From assembly GCA_900765115.1 (NCBI GenBank), contig CAAFQK010000082.1:1-64000 (forward strand): 64,000 nt of DNA. Direction: 5' to 3'. Below, piece after piece: positions 25,513 to 33,889 of this stretch. This DNA comes from an uncultured Collinsella sp. GTDB taxonomy: Bacteria > Actinomycetota > Coriobacteriia > Coriobacteriales > Coriobacteriaceae. Within the stretch, counting starts at the first letter, position 1. Every line of letters starts with the position of its first letter. The notes beneath the pieces are model-generated. The model searched no databases. It saw nothing but the letters and a program-made list of their open reading frames with translations, and was not told the origin of the DNA. Made by a program: the position numbers and the translations under genes.

Positions 25513-27822
25513 ATGGCACTGACCCCCAACGAGGCATATGCGGCAAAGCGGCCGTTTGTGGACAAGGAGACGCTCGAACACATCGTCGAGCAGTTCCCCA
25601 CGCCGTTTCATCTATACGACGAGGCGGGCATCCGTCGCAACATGCAAGAGGTACGTGACGCCTTTGCGTGGAATCCGGGGTTTAAGGAGTACTTTGCCGT
25701 CAAGGCCAATCCCAACCCGGCGCTTATCTCCATTCTCAACGAATACGGCTGCGGTTGCGACTGCTCGAGCTATACCGAGCTCATGATCGCCCGCTCGCTG
25801 GGCATCACCGGCCATGACATCATGTTCTCGTCCAACGACACGCCGGCGGCGGACTTTGAGCTCGCTGATAAGCTGGACGCGATCGTCAACTTCGACGACA
25901 TCAGCCACATCGAGTTCTTTGAGCGCGTCGCAGGCCCCATCCCCAAGACGGTCAGCTGCCGTTTTAATCCGGGCGGCCTGTTCCAGCTTTCCAACGGCAT
26001 CATGGACAACCCGGGCGATTCCAAATACGGCATGACCAACGAGCAGCTCTTTGAGGCCTTCCGCGCTCTCAAGGCCAAGGGTGCCGAGAATTTTGGCATC
26101 CATGCCTTCCTTGCCAGCAACACCGTCACCAACGACTATTACCCCAAGCTCGCGCGCATCCTCTTTGAGCTTGCCGTGCGTCTGGAGCGCGAGACCGGTG
26201 CGCATGTCGCCTTTATCAACCTGTCCGGCGGTGTGGGCATCCCCTACCTGCCCGAGCAGCAGGCGAACGACATCCACGCTATTGGCGAGGGCGTACACGC
26301 AGCCTACGACGAGATTCTGGTTCCCGCCGGCATGGGCGATGTGGCGATCTGCACCGAGATGGGCCGCTTTATGATGGGGCCCTATGGATGCCTGGTCACC
26401 AAGGCCATCCACGAAAAGCAGATTTACAAGGACTATATCGGCGTGGACGCAAGTGCCGTCGATCTCATTCGTCCTGCCATGTATGGCGCTTACCACCACG
26501 TTACGGTGATGGGCCAGCCGGGCGGCGCCGACAAGACCGCGGCCCCCGTCACGAACACGTACGACATCACGGGCAACCTGTGCGAGAACAACGACAAGTT
26601 CGCCATCGACCGCGAGCTGCCGCAGATCGACATGGGCGACCTGCTCGTGATCCACGATACGGGCGCGCACGGCTACTCCATGGGCTACAACTACAACGGA
26701 CGTCTGCGCTCTGCCGAGGTATTGCTGCGCCCCGATGGCTCGGCGGATCTTATCCGTCGTGCCGAGCGCCCGGGCGACTACTTCGCCACGCTCGACGTGC
26801 TGCCGTGCGGACGCGAGTTGCTGGCCAAATCGCGCGCCGAAAGCGCCCGCCGTCGCGCTCAGGACGAGCGCCTAGCCGTCGCCGCCCAATGGAACAAACG
26901 CATCCAGATCGCAGAAGCGAAGGAGAAGAACATGGACGTCCGCAACCTCGAGGGCTCGATCGTCGCCCTTGTCACCCCGTTTAAGAAGGACGGCAGCGTC
27001 GACTTTGATGCTCTTGAGCGCGTGGTCGATTTCCACCTGCAGAATGGCACCGACGCCATCCTCACCCTGGGCACCACCGGCGAGAGCGCCACGATGACTG
27101 ATGACGAGGACAACTCCGTCGTTGCCGCCGTGGTCAAGCAGGTCGCAGGCCGCATCCCCGTCATCGCCGGGTCGGGCTCCAACTCCACGCAGACAATGCT
27201 CACCAAGTCGCTCACCTACCAGGGCCTGGGCGCCGACGGCCTGCTGCTCATCACCCCCTACTACAACAAGTCCAACGAAGAGGGCATCTACCAGCACTTT
27301 AAGACTGTGGCCGATGCGGTGGACATCCCCTGCATCTTGTACAACATCCCCGGTCGTTGCGGCTGCGGTATCAGCGAGCGCAATGTCGAGCGTCTGGCCG
27401 CACACCCCAACATCATGGGCATCAAGGAGGCCTCGGGCAACGTCGCCTATGCCGCCAAGATCGCGCACCTGCTGTCCAACGACTTCCGCATGTACTCGGG
27501 CGAGGACGCGCTCACCGTGCCGCTCATGAGCCTGGGCGCCTCGGGCACCATCAGCGTTTGGGCCGACGTGCAGCCGCAACTCGTGCACGACATGTGCCGC
27601 GCCTACCTGGATGGTGACGTGGAGCGCGCCCGCGAGATCCAGATTGCCGGCCAGCCGCTCATCAACGCCCTCTTTAGCGAAGTCAACCCCATCCCCGTTA
27701 AGGAAGCGCTCGCCCAGATGGGTATGATCGAGGCCAACTATCGCATGCCGCTGTGCCCCATGGCTGACGACACGCGCACCGCACTTACCGATGCTCTGAA
27801 GGGAGCTGGTCTGCTTGATTAA
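25513..27822 (+). CDS. lysA-dapA: diaminopimelate decarboxylase fused in frame to dihydrodipicolinate synthase (LysA-DapA)
   Basis: One uninterrupted 769-codon frame holds two enzymes. Residues 1-473 are LysA, with PLP-lysine segment YFAVKANPNPAL, CDCSSYTELMIARSLG and HDTGAHGYSMGYNYNG. Residues 474-769 are DapA, with TLGTTGESAT, LYNIPGRCG and the Schiff-base Lys in IMGIKEASG. They catalyse the last and an early step of lysine/meso-DAP synthesis. AAGGAG lies 6 bases before the ATG at 26932 that opens the DapA part, so DapA can also be started alone. LysA has no stop codon of its own. The lysine riboswitch lies upstream and dapB overlaps the end by 8 bases. Confidence 0.9.
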   Translation: MALTPNEAYAAKRPFVDKETLEHIVEQFPTPFHLYDEAGIRRNMQEVRDAFAWNPGFKEYFAVKANPNPALISILNEYGCGCDCSSYTELMIARSLGITGHDIMFSSNDTPAADFELADKLDAIVNFDDISHIEFFERVAGPIPKTVSCRFNPGGLFQLSNGIMDNPGDSKYGMTNEQLFEAFRALKAKGAENFGIHAFLASNTVTNDYYPKLARILFELAVRLERETGAHVAFINLSGGVGIPYLPEQQANDIHAIGEGVHAAYDEILVPAGMGDVAICTEMGRFMMGPYGCLVTKAIHEKQIYKDYIGVDASAVDLIRPAMYGAYHHVTVMGQPGGADKTAAPVTNTYDITGNLCENNDKFAIDRELPQIDMGDLLVIHDTGAHGYSMGYNYNGRLRSAEVLLRPDGSADLIRRAERPGDYFATLDVLPCGRELLAKSRAESARRRAQDERLAVAAQWNKRIQIAEAKEKNMDVRNLEGSIVALVTPFKKDGSVDFDALERVVDFHLQNGTDAILTLGTTGESATMTDDEDNSVVAAVVKQVAGRIPVIAGSGSNSTQTMLTKSLTYQGLGADGLLLITPYYNKSNEEGIYQHFKTVADAVDIPCILYNIPGRCGCGISERNVERLAAHPNIMGIKEASGNVAYAAKIAHLLSNDFRMYSGEDALTVPLMSLGASGTISVWADVQPQLVHDMCRAYLDGDVERAREIQIAGQPLINALFSEVNPIPVKEALAQMGMIEANYRMPLCPMADDTRTALTDALKGAGLLD

Positions 27823-28555
27823 GACCGTCATTATGGGAACGGGCCGCATGGGCTCGCTCATCCGCACCACCGCCGAGAGCATCGTTGATGCCGCCGGTCA
27901 GCCCGTCTTTGATATCGTCGCCCAGATCGGCTTTGATCTGACCGAGCTCGAGAGCGCACCGGCGGCCGATGTGATCATCGACTTCTCGAACGTCGCGACC
28001 TTTGACGCCGTCGTCGCCTATGTCGAGCGCACGGGCGCCGCGCTCGTTTCCGGCACCACGGGCTACACGCCTGAGCAGATGGACCGCCTGCGCGAGCTGG
28101 GCCAGAACGTCCGCGTCATGCACTCCGGCAACTACTCCATCGGTATCGCCGCCCTGCGCCACCTGGTTGCCCAGGCCACGCGCGAGCTGCCCGGCTTTGA
28201 CTGCGAGATCGTCGAGACGCACCACAACCAAAAGGTCGACGCTCCCAGCGGCACCGCCAAGCTGCTGCTCGACGCCGTGGTCGAGGCCGAGCCCGAGGCG
28301 GGCTACCACCCCGTCTACGGTCGCGAGGGCATGTGCGGCGCACGTGACCCCAAGGAGATCGGCATGCACTCGCTGCGCGGCGGCACCGTCGCCGGCGTGC
28401 ACGAGGTGAGCTTCTTTGGCCAGGACGAGGAGGTCACGCTTAGCCATCGCGCCACAAGCCGTCAGATCTTTGTCAACGGCGCCCTAGCCGCCGCTCAAAA
28501 GCTCGTCGTCCATGACCCTGGCTTCTACACCTTCGACCAGGTCATGTTTGCCTAG
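27815..28555 (+). CDS. dapB: 4-hydroxy-tetrahydrodipicolinate reductase
   Basis: The 246-residue enzyme begins with a nucleotide-binding IMGTGRMGSLI and has VIIDFSNVATFDAVV, VSGTTGYTPEQM, the catalytic EIVETHHNQKVDAPSGTA and a final SHRATSRQIFVNGALAA. It reduces the DapA product with NAD(P)H. The start is TTG, overlapping the end of dapA by 8 bases, so the two are translationally coupled. Confidence 0.96.
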   Translation: MIKTVIMGTGRMGSLIRTTAESIVDAAGQPVFDIVAQIGFDLTELESAPAADVIIDFSNVATFDAVVAYVERTGAALVSGTTGYTPEQMDRLRELGQNVRVMHSGNYSIGIAALRHLVAQATRELPGFDCEIVETHHNQKVDAPSGTAKLLLDAVVEAEPEAGYHPVYGREGMCGARDPKEIGMHSLRGGTVAGVHEVSFFGQDEEVTLSHRATSRQIFVNGALAAAQKLVVHDPGFYTFDQVMFA

Positions 28556-28594
28556 CCAACTATCAACCGTTCCCACGCAAAGGAGAAACAGTAT

Positions 28595-29314
28595 ATGAGC
28601 AACGCAGCCGAGATGGATGCACAGGAGATTATCAACTACATCGCCACCGCGCCCAAAAAGACGCCTGTCAAGCTGTACGTGCGCGAGAAGCCCGGCATGA
28701 AGGTCCAGTGGGGCAATGCTCACGTCTACGGCGGTCGTCGCGGCAAGACCGTCTTTGGCGACTGGGATGAGCTCAAGGCCATCCTCGATGCCAACGCCGA
28801 CTCTATCGACTACTACGACGTCGAGAACGACTGCCGTAACTCCGCCGTCCCCATGCTCGACCTTAAGGGTATCAACGCCCGCATCGAGCCGGGCGCGATC
28901 ATCCGCGACCGCGTCGAGATCGGTGACCGCGCTGTCATCATGATGGGCGCCATCATCAACATCGGCTCCGTTATCGGCGAGGGTTCCATGATCGACATGG
29001 GCGCCGTGCTGGGAGGCCGCGCCACCGTGGGCAAGAACTGCCACATCGGCGCCGGTACCGTGCTGGCGGGCGTCGTTGAGCCCGCGAGCGCCACGCCCGT
29101 CATCATCGAGGACGATGTCATGATCGGCGCCAACGCCGTGGTCCTGGAGGGCGTGCGCGTAGGCAAGGGCGCCGTCGTTGCTGCCGGCGCCGTATGCGTC
29201 GAGGACGTCCCCGCCGGCGCCGTCGTGGCCGGCGTTCCCGCCCGCGTCATCAAGATGCGCGACGAAAAGACCGACAGCAAGACCGGCCTCGAGGAAGGCC
29301 TGCGCCAACTTTAA
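28595..29314 (+). CDS. dapD: tetrahydrodipicolinate N-acetyltransferase
   Basis: This 239-residue left-handed beta-helix acyltransferase has hexapeptide repeats from about residue 90 to 215 ([19 protein letters not shown], then [17 protein letters not shown] and [20 protein letters not shown]). The N-terminal part, [17 protein letters not shown], matches the DapH/DapD group that transfers acetyl groups rather than the longer succinylases. It is the last gene of the riboswitch operon, with AAAGGAG ahead of the ATG. Confidence 0.92.
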   Translation: MSNAAEMDAQEIINYIATAPKKTPVKLYVREKPGMKVQWGNAHVYGGRRGKTVFGDWDELKAILDANADSIDYYDVENDCRNSAVPMLDLKGINARIEPGAIIRDRVEIGDRAVIMMGAIINIGSVIGEGSMIDMGAVLGGRATVGKNCHIGAGTVLAGVVEPASATPVIIEDDVMIGANAVVLEGVRVGKGAVVAAGAVCVEDVPAGAVVAGVPARVIKMRDEKTDSKTGLEEGLRQL

Positions 29315-29315
29315 G

Positions 29316-29343
29316 GTTACGCGGTTTTACCAAACCGCGTAAC
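29316..29343. repeat. GTTACGCGGTTT palindrome, copy 1
   Basis: GTTACGCGGTTT and AAACCGCGTAAC lie 4 bases apart, immediately after the dapD stop. The same 12-base arms recur at 44323-44349. There is no T tract, so it is more likely a repeat or processing hairpin than a terminator. Confidence 0.7.
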
Positions 29344-29510
29344 GCCTCGACGCTGCAAACGCCCCAGAACGGCAATCTGACGTTCAATCGTCGGGCATGA
29401 CCAGAAGGTCAATGCCCTCCTCTTTCACGTCACCTTGCTCGCTCTGGGGCGTTTTCGCTGACGCATGCTCAACCTGCGGCGCAATGTCAGCAACCAAGCT
29501 AAAAACAACA

Positions 29511-29546
29511 AAGGCCGAAGCCCCAACCAGGGCTTCGGCCTTCTTT
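29511..29546 (+). terminator. terminator of the lysine operon, probably bidirectional
   Basis: AAGGCCGAAGCCC pairs with GGGCTTCGGCCTT and is followed by CTTTAT. It separates the dap operon from the converging toxin-antitoxin genes. The rest of the 29344-29510 gap shows no gene I can support. Confidence 0.88.
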
Positions 29547-29889
29547 ATCTCAAGGTTCCGTCGTATTCGACCATGGCTGGATGCTTCGACAAACGATCGG
29601 CAGCCGTCTTATAGACCTCTGAACGGTCGCGTCGACCTATTGCAACGATCTCGGCAATCTCAGCCGTTCCGTCCTCTCGAATTCGAAATACCATTCGGAG
29701 TCCCGCCTTTCTCCATTTAATCTTTTTGCAGCCGGCAAGCTCACCGTGAAGCGGCGTTCCGATTTCATCGGCGCGCGTCTTTAATTTCGCCACTGCAATG
29801 CGGACGAGCCTTCGCTGAGAACCATCTAGTTTTTGATATTCCTTCTCGACGTCTCGATTCAAAAAGCCGACGACAAAGTGCCCGCTCAT
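29545..29889 (-). CDS. RelE/ParE-family toxin
   Basis: This 114-residue RelE/ParE-fold protein has the central core VRIAVAKLKTRADEIGTPL, GELAGCKKIKWRKAGLRMVF and EIAEIVAIGRRDRSEVYK. The basic residues in the last strand and IGRRDRSEVY are typical of active members. Its ATG overlaps the antitoxin stop by 4 bases (ATGA), antitoxin first. Whether it cuts mRNA or poisons gyrase cannot be told from sequence. Confidence 0.88.
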   Translation of the reverse strand: MSGHFVVGFLNRDVEKEYQKLDGSQRRLVRIAVAKLKTRADEIGTPLHGELAGCKKIKWRKAGLRMVFRIREDGTAEIAEIVAIGRRDRSEVYKTAADRLSKHPAMVEYDGTLR

Positions 29890-30236
29890 TCGAAAAGATC
29901 CTCATCCGAAATCGCGTCGGAGTCCATCGATTCGAACTCCGCGAGCTCCTCAGGAGTCAGGGTATCTTCAAACGGAATAAACTCATGCGGTCCGTTTTTG
30001 ATTCGATCTGCCGCAATACGATCAAGCTCAAGTTCGCGAAGGTACTGTAGGGCGCCGTACATTTCCTCATAGGCGGCGTAGTCGATAATCACGGTATCGA
30101 TATCGTTATGATCGGCGATAAACTGCGGCGCGCGCTTAGCGCGCTTGCGAACGGCAGATAAGGACTTGCTCGCTTCGGTGGCAGAAACTACCTGATCTTT
30201 TGTAAACACCGGCTTTTCCAGAACAAGTGGGGACAT
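29886..30236 (-). CDS. Phd/YefM-like antitoxin
   Basis: The 116-residue protein has a Phd-like N-terminal dimerisation/DNA-binding half, VVSATEASKSLSAVRKRAKR and VIIDYAAYEEMYG. An acidic C-terminal tail (EFIPFEDTLTPEELAEFESM) probably wraps the toxin. The ATG at 30236 lies 4 bases after GGAGGT. A 46-bp palindrome directly upstream is a good candidate for its own operator. Confidence 0.85.
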   Translation of the reverse strand: MSPLVLEKPVFTKDQVVSATEASKSLSAVRKRAKRAPQFIADHNDIDTVIIDYAAYEEMYGALQYLRELELDRIAADRIKNGPHEFIPFEDTLTPEELAEFESMDSDAISDEDLFE

Positions 30237-30254
30237 TTGTACCTCCAAAAAAAT

Positions 30255-30300
30255 AATCTGGATTATATTTCAAAGTATACTTCAAAATATAATCCAGATT
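30255..30300. promoter_or_regulatory. 46-bp palindromic operator of the toxin-antitoxin operon
   Basis: AATCTGGATTATATTT (30255-30270) and AAATATAATCCAGATT (30285-30300) are perfect 16-bp inverted repeats. The spacer contains AAAGTATACTT, itself a palindrome on the same centre. It starts 18 bases before the antitoxin start. TATAAT-like sequence lies in both arms, so the promoter and operator overlap. Confidence 0.8.
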
Positions 30301-30323
30301 TCTCTTTGGAAGAAACTATTGCG

Positions 30324-31328
30324 CTATCGATTCTCAATACTTCCGATGTTCTTGAGCTCGATGGAGATGAGGCCGTTGGGCTCGTTGACAAACTCGATAT
30401 ACTCGGAGTTCGAGCCCATCTCGGCCGGGAAGCTGATCTCGATACCCGTATCGGTTCGAATCTTATGATTGCGCACGGCCGCACGCTCGACCTGTTTACG
30501 CTCCACGGGCACGCGCTCGGGCACCTTTTCCTCGGTCAATGCCGCACGAACGCTCTCTTTGATGACCGGCTCCCCCCCCAAAACCCCGTCGACGATATCC
30601 CAAGGCGGCAGTTCCTCGTCGTCTTCGACCTTCTCGGCAACAGCGGCTTTGACCTTGGCGAGCGCCACGGCCGTATTGGCGCCGTGCTCCTCGGCAACCT
30701 CCTCGACCACGCGCGTCACGGTGTCGATAATCTCCTTGCCCGACACGCCCGTATCGCACTGCAGCAGGCCGTCAGGAATAAGCATGCGGTCCTCGCCGGC
30801 GATCTTGCGCTTTTTGTCCACGTAGCCGATCTCCATGGTGCTCGCGCGCACGATGGCGTAGCTCGGCACCTTTTGGGAAGGATTCGGCAGAATAGCATAG
30901 TGGCGCGCGATGTCGTTGCGCACCTCACCCTCCTCGCGGCCCACCTCGTGCATAAAGGCCTGCTTGGACCCAAGTAACATGACAGCAAACCAGCGGGCGT
31001 CCTCATCGTCGTCAAAGTCCGCCACAAGCACGTCGGTAGACTCGGCCTTTTCGGCCTTGGCAAGCTCCGAGGAGATGAACTCCGCAATCTGCTGCGACAG
31101 GTCCACGAATTCGCGCTCGCCAAAGAAATAGCCCTTGAGCTCACCGCCGAATGCGGAGTTCTCGGCAAACGTGGCGCGCTTGTTATCGGCAGACGTGCGG
31201 GCGCGACGCAGATGCGTGGTCACGAAGTTGCGCACGGTGCGGCTCTCGATATCGAGCTCGCGCTGGCTCATGACGTTGACGGCCGAGTCAAAGTCCAGGA
31301 TATGCAGGATTGCGTGATTGATTTTCAT
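30324..31328 (-). CDS. nucleoid-associated protein (NdpA/YejK-like)
   Basis: This 334-residue protein resembles the NA37/YejK nucleoid-associated family. It begins MKINHAILHILDFDSAVNVM, has MLLGSKQAFMHEVG and KVPSYAIVRASTMEIGYVDK in the middle, and ends in a beta-rich domain (IRTDTGIEISFPAEMGSNSE). The function is thought to be DNA-associated; no catalytic role is known to me. The start could also be the ATG 9 bases upstream at 31337. Confidence 0.75.
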   Translation of the reverse strand: MKINHAILHILDFDSAVNVMSQRELDIESRTVRNFVTTHLRRARTSADNKRATFAENSAFGGELKGYFFGEREFVDLSQQIAEFISSELAKAEKAESTDVLVADFDDDEDARWFAVMLLGSKQAFMHEVGREEGEVRNDIARHYAILPNPSQKVPSYAIVRASTMEIGYVDKKRKIAGEDRMLIPDGLLQCDTGVSGKEIIDTVTRVVEEVAEEHGANTAVALAKVKAAVAEKVEDDEELPPWDIVDGVLGGEPVIKESVRAALTEEKVPERVPVERKQVERAAVRNHKIRTDTGIEISFPAEMGSNSEYIEFVNEPNGLISIELKNIGSIENR

Positions 31329-31419
31329 ATACGGCATTCCGTTCTAGATCGATTTCAGCACGAATCAGTATAGCGGTCGTGCCCGCCCCAATGCACCAAC
31401 ATGCCCCTTTGCACCAGCG

Positions 31420-32580
31420 TTAACGCAGGAGCTCGGACTGCCACGCCTCGAGCTGCTCTGCCAGGCTCTTGCCGGCAGCAGGAACGTTGAGCTCGGAACG
31501 CTTGGGCAGCAGGGCGCATTTAAGAATTGCGACGACGGTCTGCGAGATGAAACTGCGCGTATCTTTGTCGAAGCTCTGAGCAGCCTGGAGCATCACCGGC
31601 AGGCTCTCGCGCAAATTCCCTGCGATATCTGCGAATCGTTCGGCCCCTGTGGCTTCAAACACGGAGAATAACGCATCTACAAAGCGCTCGCGCTCGGCAG
31701 GCCCCACTGCAAGCAGCATCTCGCGAATAGAGCTATCGACGTATCGAGCGCCGGCAGACAGACGCTCGCAATACACAAAGTCGTAGCCGTCAACGACCCA
31801 GCTAAAGGGATTGTGCTGCAGCAGACTGAATTCGGTGCTCTCGACAATGGCGTAATCTTCCTGCGTCTCGAACATCATGCCGAAAATCGAAGACTGGGGC
31901 AGGGTCTTGTCGATGCGGCCGGAAAGACCTGCGAAGGCGTCACCGCTCAGGAACTCCTCGACAAAGCCGGGGCCATCGTGGGAGAAGGCCCGTTCGATCC
32001 GGTCGCCAGCAGCGTCAGAGCACATCGCCGCGCCATACACCGCCAAGTTTCCGCCCTTGGAATGGCCTCCGCACAAGAGCGGACCATCAATCGCGGCCAC
32101 CGCCTCGTCCACATAGCGCGCCGCAGATTCCTGGGCCGGCACAGGACACCGGAAAGCCATGTTAAAGTCCTCTTTCCAGCCCACGATCGTGCTGTCGGTC
32201 CCCCGGAAGGCAAGATAGGAAAATCCTGCCGGGAATCGGAACGTCATGGCCGCAAACTGCTCCGTCGTTGCCACATCGTTCACGGCACGATAACCGCACA
32301 CGCGCACGCCACGGTAGCGAGGGCTTGCCGCCACAGCCTCCAGTAAGGCACGGCTCCCCTCCGGATCCCACAGGTCGCCAATCATCTCCGGGTAGCACTC
32401 CGCGCGCAGAAGCTCGCGCACGTCCAGTCCCTGCCAGCCGGCAAGCTCCGGCATATCCCCCGGCAAGCGCAAATACGACAGCCATGCAAACACCAGGCTG
32501 TCCACCGCGCAGAACGTCCGCTCCTCAAACGAATCAAACGCCGTCTGGGCATAGGTCAAAAAGTTAGGCGAATCCGACAT
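31420..32580 (-). CDS. DUF2974 lipase-like alpha/beta hydrolase
   Basis: This 386-residue protein has SYLAFRGTDSTIVGWKEDF and the nucleophile elbow LLCGGHSKGGNLAVYGA (GxSxG), followed by AFSHDGPGFVEEF with a likely catalytic Asp. This is the layout of the DUF2974 (Mbeg1-like) family related to class 3 lipases. There is no signal peptide, so it should be cytosolic, and the substrate is unknown. It stands alone between the nucleoid protein and ldh. Confidence 0.85.
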   Translation of the reverse strand: MSDSPNFLTYAQTAFDSFEERTFCAVDSLVFAWLSYLRLPGDMPELAGWQGLDVRELLRAECYPEMIGDLWDPEGSRALLEAVAASPRYRGVRVCGYRAVNDVATTEQFAAMTFRFPAGFSYLAFRGTDSTIVGWKEDFNMAFRCPVPAQESAARYVDEAVAAIDGPLLCGGHSKGGNLAVYGAAMCSDAAGDRIERAFSHDGPGFVEEFLSGDAFAGLSGRIDKTLPQSSIFGMMFETQEDYAIVESTEFSLLQHNPFSWVVDGYDFVYCERLSAGARYVDSSIREMLLAVGPAERERFVDALFSVFEATGAERFADIAGNLRESLPVMLQAAQSFDKDTRSFISQTVVAILKCALLPKRSELNVPAAGKSLAEQLEAWQSELLR

Positions 32581-32597
32581 GGCCCTCCCATCAACAA

Positions 32598-32672
32598 TGG
32601 TGCATTGGGGTCAGGTTCGTTTGCACCAATCGCGCCCCTTTTGGTGCAAACAAACCTGACCCAAATGCACCA
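32598..32672. repeat. 31-bp imperfect inverted repeat (GGTCAGGTT type)
   Basis: The arms 32598-32628 and 32642-32672 differ at only two bases and flank a 13-base spacer. Each contains TGCAT, GGGTCAGGTT and TTTGCACCA. It lies between the lipase-like gene and the ldh terminator. Related GCACCAA words occur again near 31390-31420. Confidence 0.75.
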
Positions 32673-32710
32673 AAAAAGGCGCCCGGGCCGTGGGGCCTGA
32701 GCGCCTTCAT
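32671..32710 (-). terminator. ldh terminator
   Basis: On the minus strand GGCGCTCAGGCCC pairs with GGCCCGGGCGCC and is followed by TTTTTT. It lies 28 bases beyond the ldh stop. Confidence 0.88.
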
Positions 32711-32737
32711 TGTAGCTTGCTGGCAAACGAGCCTTAT

Positions 32738-33688
32738 TTAGCAGGAGAAATCGACGCTGTCGATGATGTCCTTGAGGGCCTTGGCAGAAGCGGTGAGCTC
32801 GCTCTGCTCGGACTCGTTCAGCGGCACGGGGACGCGGCAGACAACGCCGTCGCGGCCGACGACGGTCGGCATGGAGATAGCCAGATCGGACAGGCCATAC
32901 TCGCCCACCATGAGCGAGGAAACGGGCAGCACGGTCTGCTCATCGCGCATGACGGCGGTGCAGATGCGCTTGACGGCCATGGCGACGCCATAGTAGGTGG
33001 CGTGCTTCTTCTCGATGATGGTGTAGGCGGAGTTCTTGACGTCCTCGGCGATGCGCTTCTCGGCAGCCTCATGCTCCAGGTGGCCGTGAAGCTCACAGAA
33101 GGTGTTCAGCGGCACGCCGGCAACCTGGGCACTGGACCAAGCAACGAACTCGGAGTCGCCGTGCTCACCCATGACATAGGCCTGGACATCGCGCGGGTCA
33201 ACCTCGACGTGGGCGCCAAGCATCTGCTGCAGACGGCCGGTGTCGAGCACGGTGCCGGAGCCGATGACATGGCCCTCGGGCAGGCCGGACATCTTGATGG
33301 CGGCATAGGTCAGAACATCGACCGGGTTGGAGACGATGAGCAGAATGCCATCGAAGCCGGACTTCTTAATCTCGGGGATAATGGACTTAAAGATGCTGAC
33401 GTTCTTGTTGACCAGGTCCAGGCGGGTCTCACCGGGCTTCTGGGCAGCGCCAGCGGTGACGACAATCATGGCGGCGTCGGCGACATCGGAATAATCGCCG
33501 GCGTAGATCTTCATCGGCTCGGCAAACGTCATGCCGTGCGCGATATCCAGGGCCTCGCCCTCAGCGCGGTTCTTGTCCACGTCGATGAGGACCATCTCGG
33601 AGAACAGACCGCTCTGCATCAGCGCGAACGCCGAAGACGAACCGACGAAACCGCAGCCGACAATAGCGACCTTCTTCTCGTTAACCAT
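32738..33688 (-). CDS. ldh: L-lactate dehydrogenase
   Basis: This 316-residue NAD-dependent enzyme has KKVAIVGCGFVGSSSAFALM (Rossmann), AAQKPGETRLDLVNKN (substrate loop with Gln and Arg), GTVLDTGRLQQMLG and VMGEHGDSEFVAWS carrying the catalytic His. The Gln in the AQKPGETR loop favours lactate over malate dehydrogenase. It reduces pyruvate to L-lactate in fermentation. The ATG at 33688 follows GGGAG; longer in-frame extensions have no ribosome binding site. It has its own terminator. Confidence 0.95.
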   Translation of the reverse strand: MVNEKKVAIVGCGFVGSSSAFALMQSGLFSEMVLIDVDKNRAEGEALDIAHGMTFAEPMKIYAGDYSDVADAAMIVVTAGAAQKPGETRLDLVNKNVSIFKSIIPEIKKSGFDGILLIVSNPVDVLTYAAIKMSGLPEGHVIGSGTVLDTGRLQQMLGAHVEVDPRDVQAYVMGEHGDSEFVAWSSAQVAGVPLNTFCELHGHLEHEAAEKRIAEDVKNSAYTIIEKKHATYYGVAMAVKRICTAVMRDEQTVLPVSSLMVGEYGLSDLAISMPTVVGRDGVVCRVPVPLNESEQSELTASAKALKDIIDSVDFSC

Positions 33689-33713
33689 TAGAAACTCCCA
33701 TCTCTCTCCACAA

Positions 33714-33746
33714 ACAAGCCGCCCGGGAACGACCCGAGCGGCTTGT
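33714..33746. promoter_or_regulatory. hairpin in the ldh leader
   Basis: ACAAGCCGC and GCGGCTTGT form a stem 26 bases upstream of the ldh start. There is only a weak T-rich tail, so it may be a terminator for the aminotransferase or a leader structure. The remaining gap to 33890 shows only AT-rich promoter-like sequence. Confidence 0.5.
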
Positions 33747-33889
33747 CGTAATCCCAATACATCCAATCGGGACTTTGATTATGCTCCTATTCGCAGCCAA
33801 ATATCGACCGTTTACCGAAATTGTTTGCAGAATTCGTAAAATAACTGCACGAAATCGGTTACGGGCTATTGACGAGCCCAAATAGCCTT

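Noticed and set aside
29397..29527. Open minus-strand frame ending in IDLLVMPDD between the dap terminator and dapD
   Set aside because: It reads plausibly for about 45 residues but has no start codon or ribosome binding site and runs through the terminator hairpin.
32738..33688. Malate dehydrogenase instead of lactate dehydrogenase
   Set aside because: The substrate loop reads AQKPGETR with Gln at the specificity position, which favours lactate/pyruvate.
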